DNA of 64,000 nucleotides, taken from assembly GCA_900314565.1 (NCBI GenBank), contig OMVU01000016.1, positions 54,802 to 118,801 on the forward strand, in the 5' to 3' direction. Both the position numbers and the translations under genes were made by a program. Positions within the stretch are counted from its first letter, which is position 1. Each line of letters begins with the position of its first letter. The DNA comes from an uncultured Eubacteriales bacterium (GTDB taxonomy: Bacteria > Bacillota > Clostridia > Lachnospirales > Lachnospiraceae). Positions 53,501 through 59,990 of the stretch are shown piece by piece. The notes under the pieces were generated by a model that was not told where the DNA came from, ran no database searches, and saw only the letters and a program-made list of their open reading frames with translations.

Positions 53501-54059
53501 GGATCTCATCATGAAGCTTGCCCTTCTCCTCTGTTATTCGAAGAAGGAGAAGCTCGGCATGCGGGAGGAGGAGATCGCAGAATCGCTGCTTGCAGAATGC
53601 GCTTCGAAGAATCTGCGGTTTGCATTTTTCAGAGATCTTCCCGGACGGCTGACCTCGCTTTATGAAATCGAGGACCGGGTCTTCATCGAGCATGATGCGG
53701 ATCCGAATGCACTGGTGACTCTGTACTACAGGATGTCCATGGATGATGAATCGTTCCGGTCAACACCGATGACGCAGATCTATAAAGGCATCTTCTCGAG
53801 AGAATTTGTTCTGTTTTACGGGGAGAGCATGGAATATTACATTGTGACGGAGGAGGACGGTGCGGAGACACGTACGGAAGTGCGCGTCACCTCTGCCCGT
53901 TCGGTCGATATGCACGGCCGCAGCCGGTATCAGCTGATCAATCAGATGCTCGCTGCAAGGGAGGCCGGCAATTTGGATGTGCTCAGAGAAAAGATCCGGG
54001 AGTACAGGCGGGCTGAACAGGTCGTCGATGCGGTCTTTGAGCTGGAGGAAGAATTTTGA
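50520..54059 (+). CDS. Large solenoid-like protein of unknown function (DUF5717-like)
   Basis: A 1179-residue, apparently soluble protein. Two beta-sandwich-like segments (about 20-110 and 205-300) flank a short helical part. A very long helical region (about 310-1050), probably an alpha-solenoid, follows, and the C-terminus (about 1060-1179) mixes strands and a charged helix. No signal peptide or membrane helix is seen. The start is TTG 50520 with GGAGG 6 bases upstream; an ATG at 50516 is out of frame. The stop overlaps the next start (TTGA), tying it to an Hsp70-like partner. From memory it matches family DUF5717 of Lachnospiraceae; function is unknown. Confidence 0.75.
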   Translation: MIRTLGVKEEQFEEILRGLTAAPDFIDMECGTGKTCSGEITIRCFEDFRLKGYITTDEARIVPEKSRFAGAPFRLVFGVDTAGLQDGDVVTGNICVETNGGAVSIPVRVSVRDLIAQSSYGSIETLEDFGVLAQGNYEEALRLFRSPAFQKILSGKDRRFRALYRGLSRNPVTYSRMEEFLIASGIKRPVVLTADTSERRLFDLRESVQENVTIHRSGWGGIEITAEAEGDFIELPRRKLYVDDFVGSICEFGFVIRKEKLGNGINYGKVLLGAYNFNAEIPVMASSHGELRVDMTIISQKNRVRLTSLYLDYLMDRTDVKTFYSQTKKTLAHIRETESLPMSCELYEAYVEELGGNRTEARRILQEISKRSFKEEPLENRAAFFYVGYITGLLDPAKVDIALKIREMQQRKQESLLLTWILFRVDPDLLRSPSKKMRYMEKLYASGCRSPILYMEAIYLIRRDGNNLRRMNAFMRSVLLFAVNAGMISEDMARRAAHLSDNEKSFTGIMYRVLAGAYEYHPLPDVLEAVCKLLMKSMTLGPEYFKWFRLAVEHEIRITRIYEFYIETMPENYQKPLPRSVLRYFAMNNMLSDRKKALLYANIIKNRQADRRTYAIYEPTMRDFAERMLSDGRLDPQYAILYQNFITDVVDSEDGELIAPVLFTSRVYTDDPRMREVIVVHEEMEGEERWPVRGGEAYIRRYTDRAAILFADWLDNRYASGIAFSEEPLLSEKGLADACILQRVRFPGLILHACVDEEGNVLSGEEKSELLEAAVASDAFTEDFRREIRRTRLAELISGGDREALEQFLNGLPVEDLSGRDRVMVIGAMIGCGLMGKAFEVIRTLGAEGIDPRLLVRLVEYEIAEHDFLENEDILLLCAYVFRQGKFGEHMLEYLAEYFSGSLSEMLLVRESAADFFVDTKGIEERILSRATFTGRLLPEKSDILANYREHGGNRKVVRGYLLMESDRCFRARTKISDYSAAFIEKTIRTGEKTDLIMKLALLLCYSKKEKLGMREEEIAESLLAECASKNLRFAFFRDLPGRLTSLYEIEDRVFIEHDADPNALVTLYYRMSMDDESFRSTPMTQIYKGIFSREFVLFYGESMEYYIVTEEDGAETRTEVRVTSARSVDMHGRSRYQLINQMLAAREAGNLDVLREKIREYRRAEQVVDAVFELEEEF

Positions 54060-55321
54060 ACGAGGTTCGAGAGTTACTGATAGGGTTTGAGTTCGGCAGG
54101 GAGACGTCTGTGATCTGCTATTATGACAGGAAGTCTGAGGAGCCGGTCTGTGTCACGACCAAGGTGGGAACGAATCTGTTCGATTTCCCGTCGATCCTTG
54201 CCTATGTTCCTTCAAAAAATGAATGGCATTTCGGACTTGAGGCCGAGTATTTCGGAAAACTGCCGGGCGGCATTATGGTCTCTTCCGTATATGATCTGGC
54301 TTTTCGCGGAGGATCGATCCGCGTTGCTGACCGTGAGATGGAATCCTTTGAGCTTCTGCGCGTGTTCTTTCTGGAATCTCTGAAACTTCTGGGGATCCGG
54401 AATGTCGTCCAGTCGATCTCCAAGATCGTGGTCACGACGCGGGAGATCTCAGCTCCGCTCGTTTTTGCGGTACGAAGGGCTCTGTCCTCGATCGGTCTCA
54501 GGGTCGGGCAGTATTCGATCCAGGATCTCAGAGAGAGCTTTTATTATTACACGTACAGCCAGCGTCCGGATCTGTGGACACGCAGCGTCGTGCTCTTCAC
54601 CTTTGAGAAGAGACTGCTCACTGCATTTGTACTCTCCGAGAAAAAGGACACGAATCCGATCGAGGTCGGTGTACAGACGTGCGGGAGCGTCCGGATCCCG
54701 GATGGGGAGGAGGAGAAGAACCGGGCGCTTCTTGACTGCGCGGCGTCCGCCATGAAGGGAAGCGCCTTTTCGGGTGTGCTCATGACAGGGGACTCCTTTG
54801 ACCCGGAGATCTACAAGCCCGCCTGCGATGACCTGAGCCGTGAAAGGAACCGCATTTATTTTGAGGACGATCTCTTTGTCAAAGGCGCGTGCTATGCGGC
54901 TTATGAACAGGCAGAAAGACATGCCTTCCGCGGGCGGGTCTATATGAGTGAGAGCAGGGTCCGGATGAATGTCGGGATGGATATGATCGTCGGCATGAAT
55001 ACGGTCGCGGTCCCCCTTATCCGCGCGGGATCGAGCTGGTTCGAGGCTTCCGAGTCCTGCGAGTTCATTCTGGATGACCGGGATTACCTGGTGTTTACGC
55101 TGCAGGAGATGGGGAGCTCGGGTCGAAGAAATTTCCGGATGGATCTTCCGGAACTCCCGAAACGGCCCAACCGGACTACAAGGATCCGGCTGACTCTTGA
55201 ATGTCTCTCCCCCGAGGTCTGTGAGATCCGGGCGGAGGATCTCGGATTCGGTGATTTTTATCCCGCGACCCACAGGATCTGGAAGGGGAACGTTTCACTT
55301 TTGCCGGAAAGGGCAGACTGA
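54056..55321 (+). CDS. Degenerate Hsp70/actin-like protein of unknown function (DUF5716-like)
   Basis: A 421-residue protein with the order of an actin/Hsp70 fold: IGFEFGRETSVICYY (phosphate-1-like), FDFPSILAYV, KIVVTTREISAPLVFAVRRALSSIGL (like the VPAxFxxxQRxAxxxAxxxAG segment), a second hairpin SVVLFTFEKRLLTAFVL where DLGGGT is expected, GVLMTGDSFDPEIY (adenosine-like) and VKGACYAAYEQA. The phosphate-2 glycines are missing, so ATP turnover is doubtful. The start is TTG 54056, overlapping the preceding stop, with GGAGG upstream. It probably forms a complex with the large solenoid and the TPR protein. Confidence 0.72.
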   Translation: MNEVRELLIGFEFGRETSVICYYDRKSEEPVCVTTKVGTNLFDFPSILAYVPSKNEWHFGLEAEYFGKLPGGIMVSSVYDLAFRGGSIRVADREMESFELLRVFFLESLKLLGIRNVVQSISKIVVTTREISAPLVFAVRRALSSIGLRVGQYSIQDLRESFYYYTYSQRPDLWTRSVVLFTFEKRLLTAFVLSEKKDTNPIEVGVQTCGSVRIPDGEEEKNRALLDCAASAMKGSAFSGVLMTGDSFDPEIYKPACDDLSRERNRIYFEDDLFVKGACYAAYEQAERHAFRGRVYMSESRVRMNVGMDMIVGMNTVAVPLIRAGSSWFEASESCEFILDDRDYLVFTLQEMGSSGRRNFRMDLPELPKRPNRTTRIRLTLECLSPEVCEIRAEDLGFGDFYPATHRIWKGNVSLLPERAD

Positions 55322-55330
55322 GGATAAGCG

Positions 55331-56131
55331 ATGGCAGGTTACAGACTATGCCGCGTTCGTGCGGCGGAAATTCCGTTTTTTATAGAGAGCATCAGCACAA
55401 ATATCTATACGATCGAGGAGCTGTGCTTCTTTCTCCACAACAATATCCCGCTCGTCGACGCATCGATCATGAACCGCGAACTCACGCGGTGGGTCGCGCA
55501 GGGGCTCGGGCTCACGAAGCTTTCCGTGACCATGGAGCAGGCGCTTGCCAGGCAGGCGGATATTTCCGACTTTGTGATGCCCGTTTTCCGGGAGATCGGG
55601 TACCTCTCGACCACGGAGATGGCATCCTTTTCGAAGAGCCTCAGTGAGTTCTCGCGGCTTCCGCTCCATCTGCGGCTGAAAATGAAAGGCGACGCCCTGG
55701 TCCGCGGCGGAAAATACCAGGCTGCGATCCGTTCTTATCGAAAGATCATCGAGGACGCCGGTGAGTACAACTTCAGACCGGAATTTCTTGCGGGCGTGTG
55801 GTATAACCTTGGAGTTGCCGAGATGAAGCTGATGCTTTTCGAGGAGGGGCTCCGGGCTTTTACGTGTGCTTACGATCTTCATCCCACGAAACTGCACGCC
55901 CGGGCGTGCATGCGCGCGCTGGCGGTCACCAAGCCGGCGGGTAAATTTTCGGAAGCTATGGAGGAGATCCGGTCGAGACATACGGAGGACGGATTTCTCA
56001 GCGAGGAGCTCGTTCTGGAGACCCTTGAGGCGGTCGGTATTGCAGAGAGAGGTGCGGATACATCGATCCCGGAGGATATATCAAAGTGCGTGCAGACCTG
56101 GATGCGGGAATACAGGAACGCGACAGGGTGA
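55331..56131 (+). CDS. TPR-like protein, third gene of the DUF5717/Hsp70-like operon
   Basis: A 266-residue soluble protein. Residues 1-110 are helical with IYTIEELCFFLHNNIPLVD. Residues 110-205 carry tetratricopeptide-like helices (KGDALVRGGKYQAAIRSYR, VWYNLGVAEMKLMLFEEGLRAFTCAYDLHP), and the C-terminal 60 residues are charged. It lies 9 bp after the Hsp70-like gene with GAGGATAAG upstream. TPR proteins often bridge Hsp70 to clients; that role here is inference. Confidence 0.75.
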   Translation: MAGYRLCRVRAAEIPFFIESISTNIYTIEELCFFLHNNIPLVDASIMNRELTRWVAQGLGLTKLSVTMEQALARQADISDFVMPVFREIGYLSTTEMASFSKSLSEFSRLPLHLRLKMKGDALVRGGKYQAAIRSYRKIIEDAGEYNFRPEFLAGVWYNLGVAEMKLMLFEEGLRAFTCAYDLHPTKLHARACMRALAVTKPAGKFSEAMEEIRSRHTEDGFLSEELVLETLEAVGIAERGADTSIPEDISKCVQTWMREYRNATG

Positions 56132-56218
56132 GAGACGGTCCTCATCGATCTGCCGGGGCAGGCGGCCTGTTCTTCAGGCAAATCCCGGCACAGGAAGCGG
56201 GAGAATATCCCATTTGCC

Positions 56219-56247
56219 TTGTCAAAAAAAACGAGATGTTGTATAGT
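56219..56247 (+). promoter_or_regulatory. Sigma-A promoter of purB
   Basis: TTGTCA at 56219-56224 and TATAGT at 56242-56247 with a 17-bp A-rich spacer. The leader of about 140 bases has the hairpins GCTTTTGTTCC/GGAGCAAAAGC and CTCGCGTACGCGAG. No purine riboswitch core was recognised. Confidence 0.75.
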
Positions 56248-56390
56248 GAGCGTGATTTGTACGTTTTTACAGTCAAAGCTTTTGTTCCTTTGGAGCAAAA
56301 GCGGAGCAGGGATATCCGCCGGGCTTACACATGCTCGCGTACGCGAGGATGCGCTTTAGATTCGGTTTGTTCTTAAGAAATGGAGCAGTT

Positions 56391-57839
56391 ATGGCAGAAG
56401 AAAAAAGAACCTATGACAGATACGTAAGTCCTCTCTCGGAACGCTACGCGAGCCGGGAAATGCAGGAGGTCTTCTCACAGGACCGCAAATTCCGCACATG
56501 GCGGAGACTCTGGATCGCCCTTGCGGAGACGGAGAAAGAGCTCGGACTTGACATAACCGATGAGCAGATCGCGGAGATGAAGGCACACGCGGATGACATC
56601 AACTACGAGGATGCGAAAGCACGGGAAAAAGAAGTGCGTCACGATGTCATGAGCCATGTATACGCATATGGGCTGCAGTGCCCGAAGGCCAAAGGCATCA
56701 TTCATCTCGGTGCGACGAGCTGCTATGTAGGCGATAATACGGACATTATCCTGATGCGGGATGCGCTCGGCATTATTCGCAGGAAGCTGATCAACGCGAT
56801 CGCTGCACTCGCGAAATTTGCCGGTGACTACAAGGATCTTCCGACCCTCGCCTTTACGCATTTTCAGCCGGCCCAGCCGACGACGGTCGGAAAGCGCGCG
56901 ACGCTCTGGATCAATGAGTTCATGATGGACCTGGAAGATCTGGACTATGTGACCGGATCGCTCAAGCTGCTCGGATCCAAAGGAACGACCGGATCTCAGG
57001 CGTCCTTCCTGGAGCTCTTTGGGGGAGACCATGAAAAGTGTGAGAAGATCGACCCGATGATCGCTGAAAAGATGGGATTTCAGAGCTGCTACCCGGTCTC
57101 GGGACAGACTTATTCGAGAAAAGTCGATACGAGAGTCCTGAATGTTCTTGCGGGAATAGCCGCTTCCGCAACGAAATTCTCCAATGACATCCGCCTTCTC
57201 CAGCACCTGAAGGAGGTGGAAGAGCCGTTCGAGAAGAGTCAGATCGGGTCTTCCGCCATGGCCTACAAGAGAAATCCGATGCGCTCCGAGAGGATCGCGT
57301 CCCTCTCCCGCTATGTGATTGCGGACGCGATGAATCCGGCTGTGACATCCGCCGTGCAGTGGTTCGAGCGCACGCTGGATGATTCCGCGAACAAGAGGCT
57401 CTCTGTTCCGGAAGGGTTCCTGGCCTGCGACGGGATCCTTGATCTTGTCGTCAACGTCGCGGACGGACTGGTCGTCTATCCGAAGGTCATCAGAAAGCAT
57501 ATGATGGCGGAGCTTCCCTTCATGGCAACAGAAAACATCATGATGGATGCCGTGAAGGCAGGCGGAGACCGCCAGGAGCTCCATGAGAAGATACGTCAGC
57601 TGTCGATGGAAGCCGGACGTCATGTCAAGGTCGAGGGAGGAGAGAACAATCTCTTTGACCTCATCGCGGAAGATCCGGCATTTCCGCTTACCCGGGAGGA
57701 CCTTCTTGCGTGTCTGGATCCCGCAAAGTATGTCGGGCGCGCCCCGCAGCAGGTGACGGCTTACCTTGAGAAAGTGGTAGCCCCTGTGCTCAGGGAAAAT
57801 GCTTCCGACCTCGGATATACATCGGAAATAAATGTCTGA
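56391..57839 (+). CDS. purB: Adenylosuccinate lyase
   Basis: Cleaves SAICAR and adenylosuccinate, releasing fumarate, in purine synthesis. The 482-residue product shows YVSPLSERYASREM at the start, HLGATSCYVGDNTD (catalytic-type His/Ser region), TLAFTHFQPAQPTT and the fumarase-superfamily signature SSAMAYKRNPMRSERI near residue 290. The start at 56391 is chosen over an upstream ATG by family length and the GGAG ahead of it. It has its own promoter and stands apart from other pur genes. Confidence 0.95.
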   Translation: MAEEKRTYDRYVSPLSERYASREMQEVFSQDRKFRTWRRLWIALAETEKELGLDITDEQIAEMKAHADDINYEDAKAREKEVRHDVMSHVYAYGLQCPKAKGIIHLGATSCYVGDNTDIILMRDALGIIRRKLINAIAALAKFAGDYKDLPTLAFTHFQPAQPTTVGKRATLWINEFMMDLEDLDYVTGSLKLLGSKGTTGSQASFLELFGGDHEKCEKIDPMIAEKMGFQSCYPVSGQTYSRKVDTRVLNVLAGIAASATKFSNDIRLLQHLKEVEEPFEKSQIGSSAMAYKRNPMRSERIASLSRYVIADAMNPAVTSAVQWFERTLDDSANKRLSVPEGFLACDGILDLVVNVADGLVVYPKVIRKHMMAELPFMATENIMMDAVKAGGDRQELHEKIRQLSMEAGRHVKVEGGENNLFDLIAEDPAFPLTREDLLACLDPAKYVGRAPQQVTAYLEKVVAPVLRENASDLGYTSEINV

Positions 57840-57929
57840 CAGATCCCTCTGGATGATCTGACTGAAGGATACAGATCCCGGGCTTCTTCTTTTGGAAGGA
57901 GCAGCCGGGTGCATGAAGGAGCTATGAAT

Positions 57930-58577
57930 ATGCAAATCAGAAAAATGATCGCGCTGGCACTTGCCGCCGTACTGACACTGTCTGCCGCGGCAGGCTGCGG
58001 GAAAAAGAAAGAGACTGAGATCACGACGGTCACAGCGCAGGAGAGTGTGCCTGCGAAGGCAGTCTCCGCCGATCCGGTGGATACATCTGAGGAGATCCCG
58101 GAGCTCACAGTCGTTGTGACGGACGGAACGGGTACCGAACAGGTCCGCGTACCGGCCAACTGGCAGTATATGACCGGGAAGCTTGACCCGTCCGGGACCG
58201 TGGATGCGAATTTTCCGATCATGGTCGGTGATCAGAAGACCAACGTATACGTGATCTCGAATTATGAGTCAAAACAGGGTGCTGTGACATCTCTTGATGA
58301 TTACAGCAGCGTGCTCGTGAACGGAGTGTCAGGGGGAGGCGTGCTCACCAATGTGCAGAACATGGGCACGGAGACGATGATCCTTGATGCAAGCCATTTT
58401 GCTGCTAAGCGGACGATCCTCTATGCGGATTATGAGGGACTGCAGATCGAATACATCATCTATGCGGTCGAGGGGATCTCCAATTATTACCAGTTCGAGT
58501 GCTGGGGGTATGCGGATAAGGCGCACAGGAACGAACAGCTTTTTGACAACATCGTAAACGCTTTTATTGGAATTTAA
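57930..58577 (+). CDS. Putative lipoprotein of unknown function
   Basis: A 215-residue secreted protein with a charged start, hydrophobic core and a lipobox-like SAAAGC ending about residue 21 (alanine at -3 rather than the common leucine), followed by KKKE and a Thr/Val/Ala-rich linker. The rest forms a compact alpha/beta domain (about 60-215) with VRVPANWQYMTG near its start. GAAGGAG at 57916-57922 best serves ATG 57930; ATG 57924 and GTG 57909 are in frame too. The family is not recognised. A long palindrome follows its stop. Confidence 0.75.
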   Translation: MQIRKMIALALAAVLTLSAAAGCGKKKETEITTVTAQESVPAKAVSADPVDTSEEIPELTVVVTDGTGTEQVRVPANWQYMTGKLDPSGTVDANFPIMVGDQKTNVYVISNYESKQGAVTSLDDYSSVLVNGVSGGGVLTNVQNMGTETMILDASHFAAKRTILYADYEGLQIEYIIYAVEGISNYYQFECWGYADKAHRNEQLFDNIVNAFIGI

Positions 58578-58579
58578 CG

Positions 58580-58784
58580 AAACTGCCCATACCCCGGGCT
58601 TTTATAGCGCCGGGAATAAATATTTCCATGTCGGGACGCTCCCGCTCGCTCGCACTGGCAGCGGTACTAACTTTCTTTTGAAGCCTTCGGCTTAACAAGA
58701 AAGAAGTACCGGCCGTGCTCGGACGCCCGCCATTGGAAATTATTTATTCCCTTTCGCAGTGTAACCTGGGTGTATGGGCAGTTT
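58580..58784 (+). repeat. Near-continuous 205-bp nested palindrome
   Basis: Arms pair at several levels: AAACTGCCCATAC...(58580) with GTATGGGCAGTTT (58772-58784), GGGAATAAATATTTCCA with TGGAAATTATTTATTCCC, CGGGACG with GGACGCCCG, and GGTACT..CTTTCTT with AAGAAAG.AGTACC round the tip CCTTCGG. It lies between two convergent genes and may end transcription on both strands, or be a MITE-like insert. No open frame is seen. Confidence 0.8.
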
Positions 58785-58802
58785 TAGAACCTGACCTCGG
58801 GC

Positions 58803-59615
58803 TTAACGGACGCCGAGACTGATAAGTTTTTTTCTTGCATCGCTGTAATCCTTAAAGAGGATTGCAGCGATTCCTGCTTTCCGGGAAGCTTTTATATTTT
58901 CCTCGTTGTCATCGATAAAGACCGCGTGGGCTGGATCGATATGATTTTTCCGGATGAGCGTCTCAAAGATTGCCTGATCCGGCTTCCTTACATGCTCGCG
59001 GAAGGACCAGGTACTGCCGTCCATATACCGCTCGAAATCCATGACCCCGTTCTCAGAGAGCTTCTCGTAGGCGTGCAGTGACCAGTTGGAGAGGATATAC
59101 AGCTTATAGCCTCTGTTCTTCAGGGATCTGAGCCATTCGTCGGTGTACGGAAAAGGCCTGATACATGTGTACATGGTCTCGATCAGGAGACGGATCTCCG
59201 CGGAATACTCCGGAGCGATCATACAGAACTTCTGCACAAGGGTCTCAAAAGGCTCGACGGAAAGATCGCATTCCGCAAAGAGAGGGGAATCGATGACCTT
59301 CTCCAGGATGGCCTTCCTGGCATCCTCGGAGATATCCAGCTCCATGGCGAATTTTGTCCACGGAAAATCCAGAAGAACACCGCCTACGTCAAAAATGACG
59401 GTATCTATGAGCATGGGCTCAGTGGGCGTAAGGATCTTTGCCACGAGCAGAATGGCGTAGAGAAGGATGGGAAGAAGGATCGTGGCAGCGAGAGATGCCC
59501 GGAACCAGGCGGATGCGGCCGGACTGTGCCCGAAAGCCGAGATAAAGGCGATGGCGTAGACGCCAAGTAGAACTGCGATTGTGATGATGGCAAGAATCTG
59601 CCGTATTTTTTTCAT
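58803..59615 (-). CDS. HAD-superfamily hydrolase with N-terminal membrane helices
   Basis: A 270-residue protein. Two hydrophobic helices (about 7-28 and 39-63) anchor a cytosolic HAD domain of the haloacid-dehalogenase type: motif I VIFDVGGVLLD (about 73-83), motif II YILSNWS, the motif III lysine in VRKPDQ and motif IV VFIDDNEEN. Soluble HAD phosphatases of this subgroup are about 200 residues; the membrane part is added. The substrate is unknown. It is transcribed towards the palindrome at 58580-58784, and a family A repeat lies 89 bp before its start. Confidence 0.85.
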   Translation of the reverse strand: MKKIRQILAIITIAVLLGVYAIAFISAFGHSPAASAWFRASLAATILLPILLYAILLVAKILTPTEPMLIDTVIFDVGGVLLDFPWTKFAMELDISEDARKAILEKVIDSPLFAECDLSVEPFETLVQKFCMIAPEYSAEIRLLIETMYTCIRPFPYTDEWLRSLKNRGYKLYILSNWSLHAYEKLSENGVMDFERYMDGSTWSFREHVRKPDQAIFETLIRKNHIDPAHAVFIDDNEENIKASRKAGIAAILFKDYSDARKKLISLGVR

Positions 59616-59703
59616 TTTTCTAACCCCTGCTGCTTTCGGACTGCCGGAACATACGTCGGACAGTCTCCAAACAGATGCGAATCCTTTCTGAATTAATGGA
59701 TGC

Positions 59704-59788
59704 CAGGCGCTTTCGAAACTCTGTGCGGAATGAAGCCGTTTGAATGTTCATACAATTTCCATGAAGCACAGTCTTTTGCAATTGCCTG
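59704..59788 (+). repeat. Nested palindromic repeat, family A, copy 5 (short)
   Basis: An 85-bp copy with both ends (CAGGCGCTTTCGAAACTCTG; TTTTGCAATTGCCTG) but no central palindrome. It sits between divergent genes, 89 bp from the HAD start and about 200 bp from the ricin-lectin gene. The rest of the 375-bp gap holds only the promoter at 59910. Confidence 0.8.
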
Positions 59789-59909
59789 TTAATGGATGCA
59801 GCCCCCCTCCGGAAGGGCGCAAAGTACGGCGGGAGACCGCGTCTTTTTACGGCCCTCCGCTCACGCGTACCTTCATTATAATCTGCCGAAAAACTGCTGT
59901 CAAAGTATG

Positions 59910-59939
59910 TTGCAATCGCCGGGGAAACTGAGCTATACT
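59910..59939 (+). promoter_or_regulatory. Probable promoter of the ricin-lectin gene
   Basis: TTGCAA at 59910-59915 and TATACT at 59934-59939 with an 18-bp spacer, about 50 bp before the TTG start and its AAGGAGGGG ribosome site. Confidence 0.65.
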
Positions 59940-59990
59940 TAGCTTAGATGTCTCTCGCTGCCGGACGAGATTAATAAGGAGGGGATTGTA

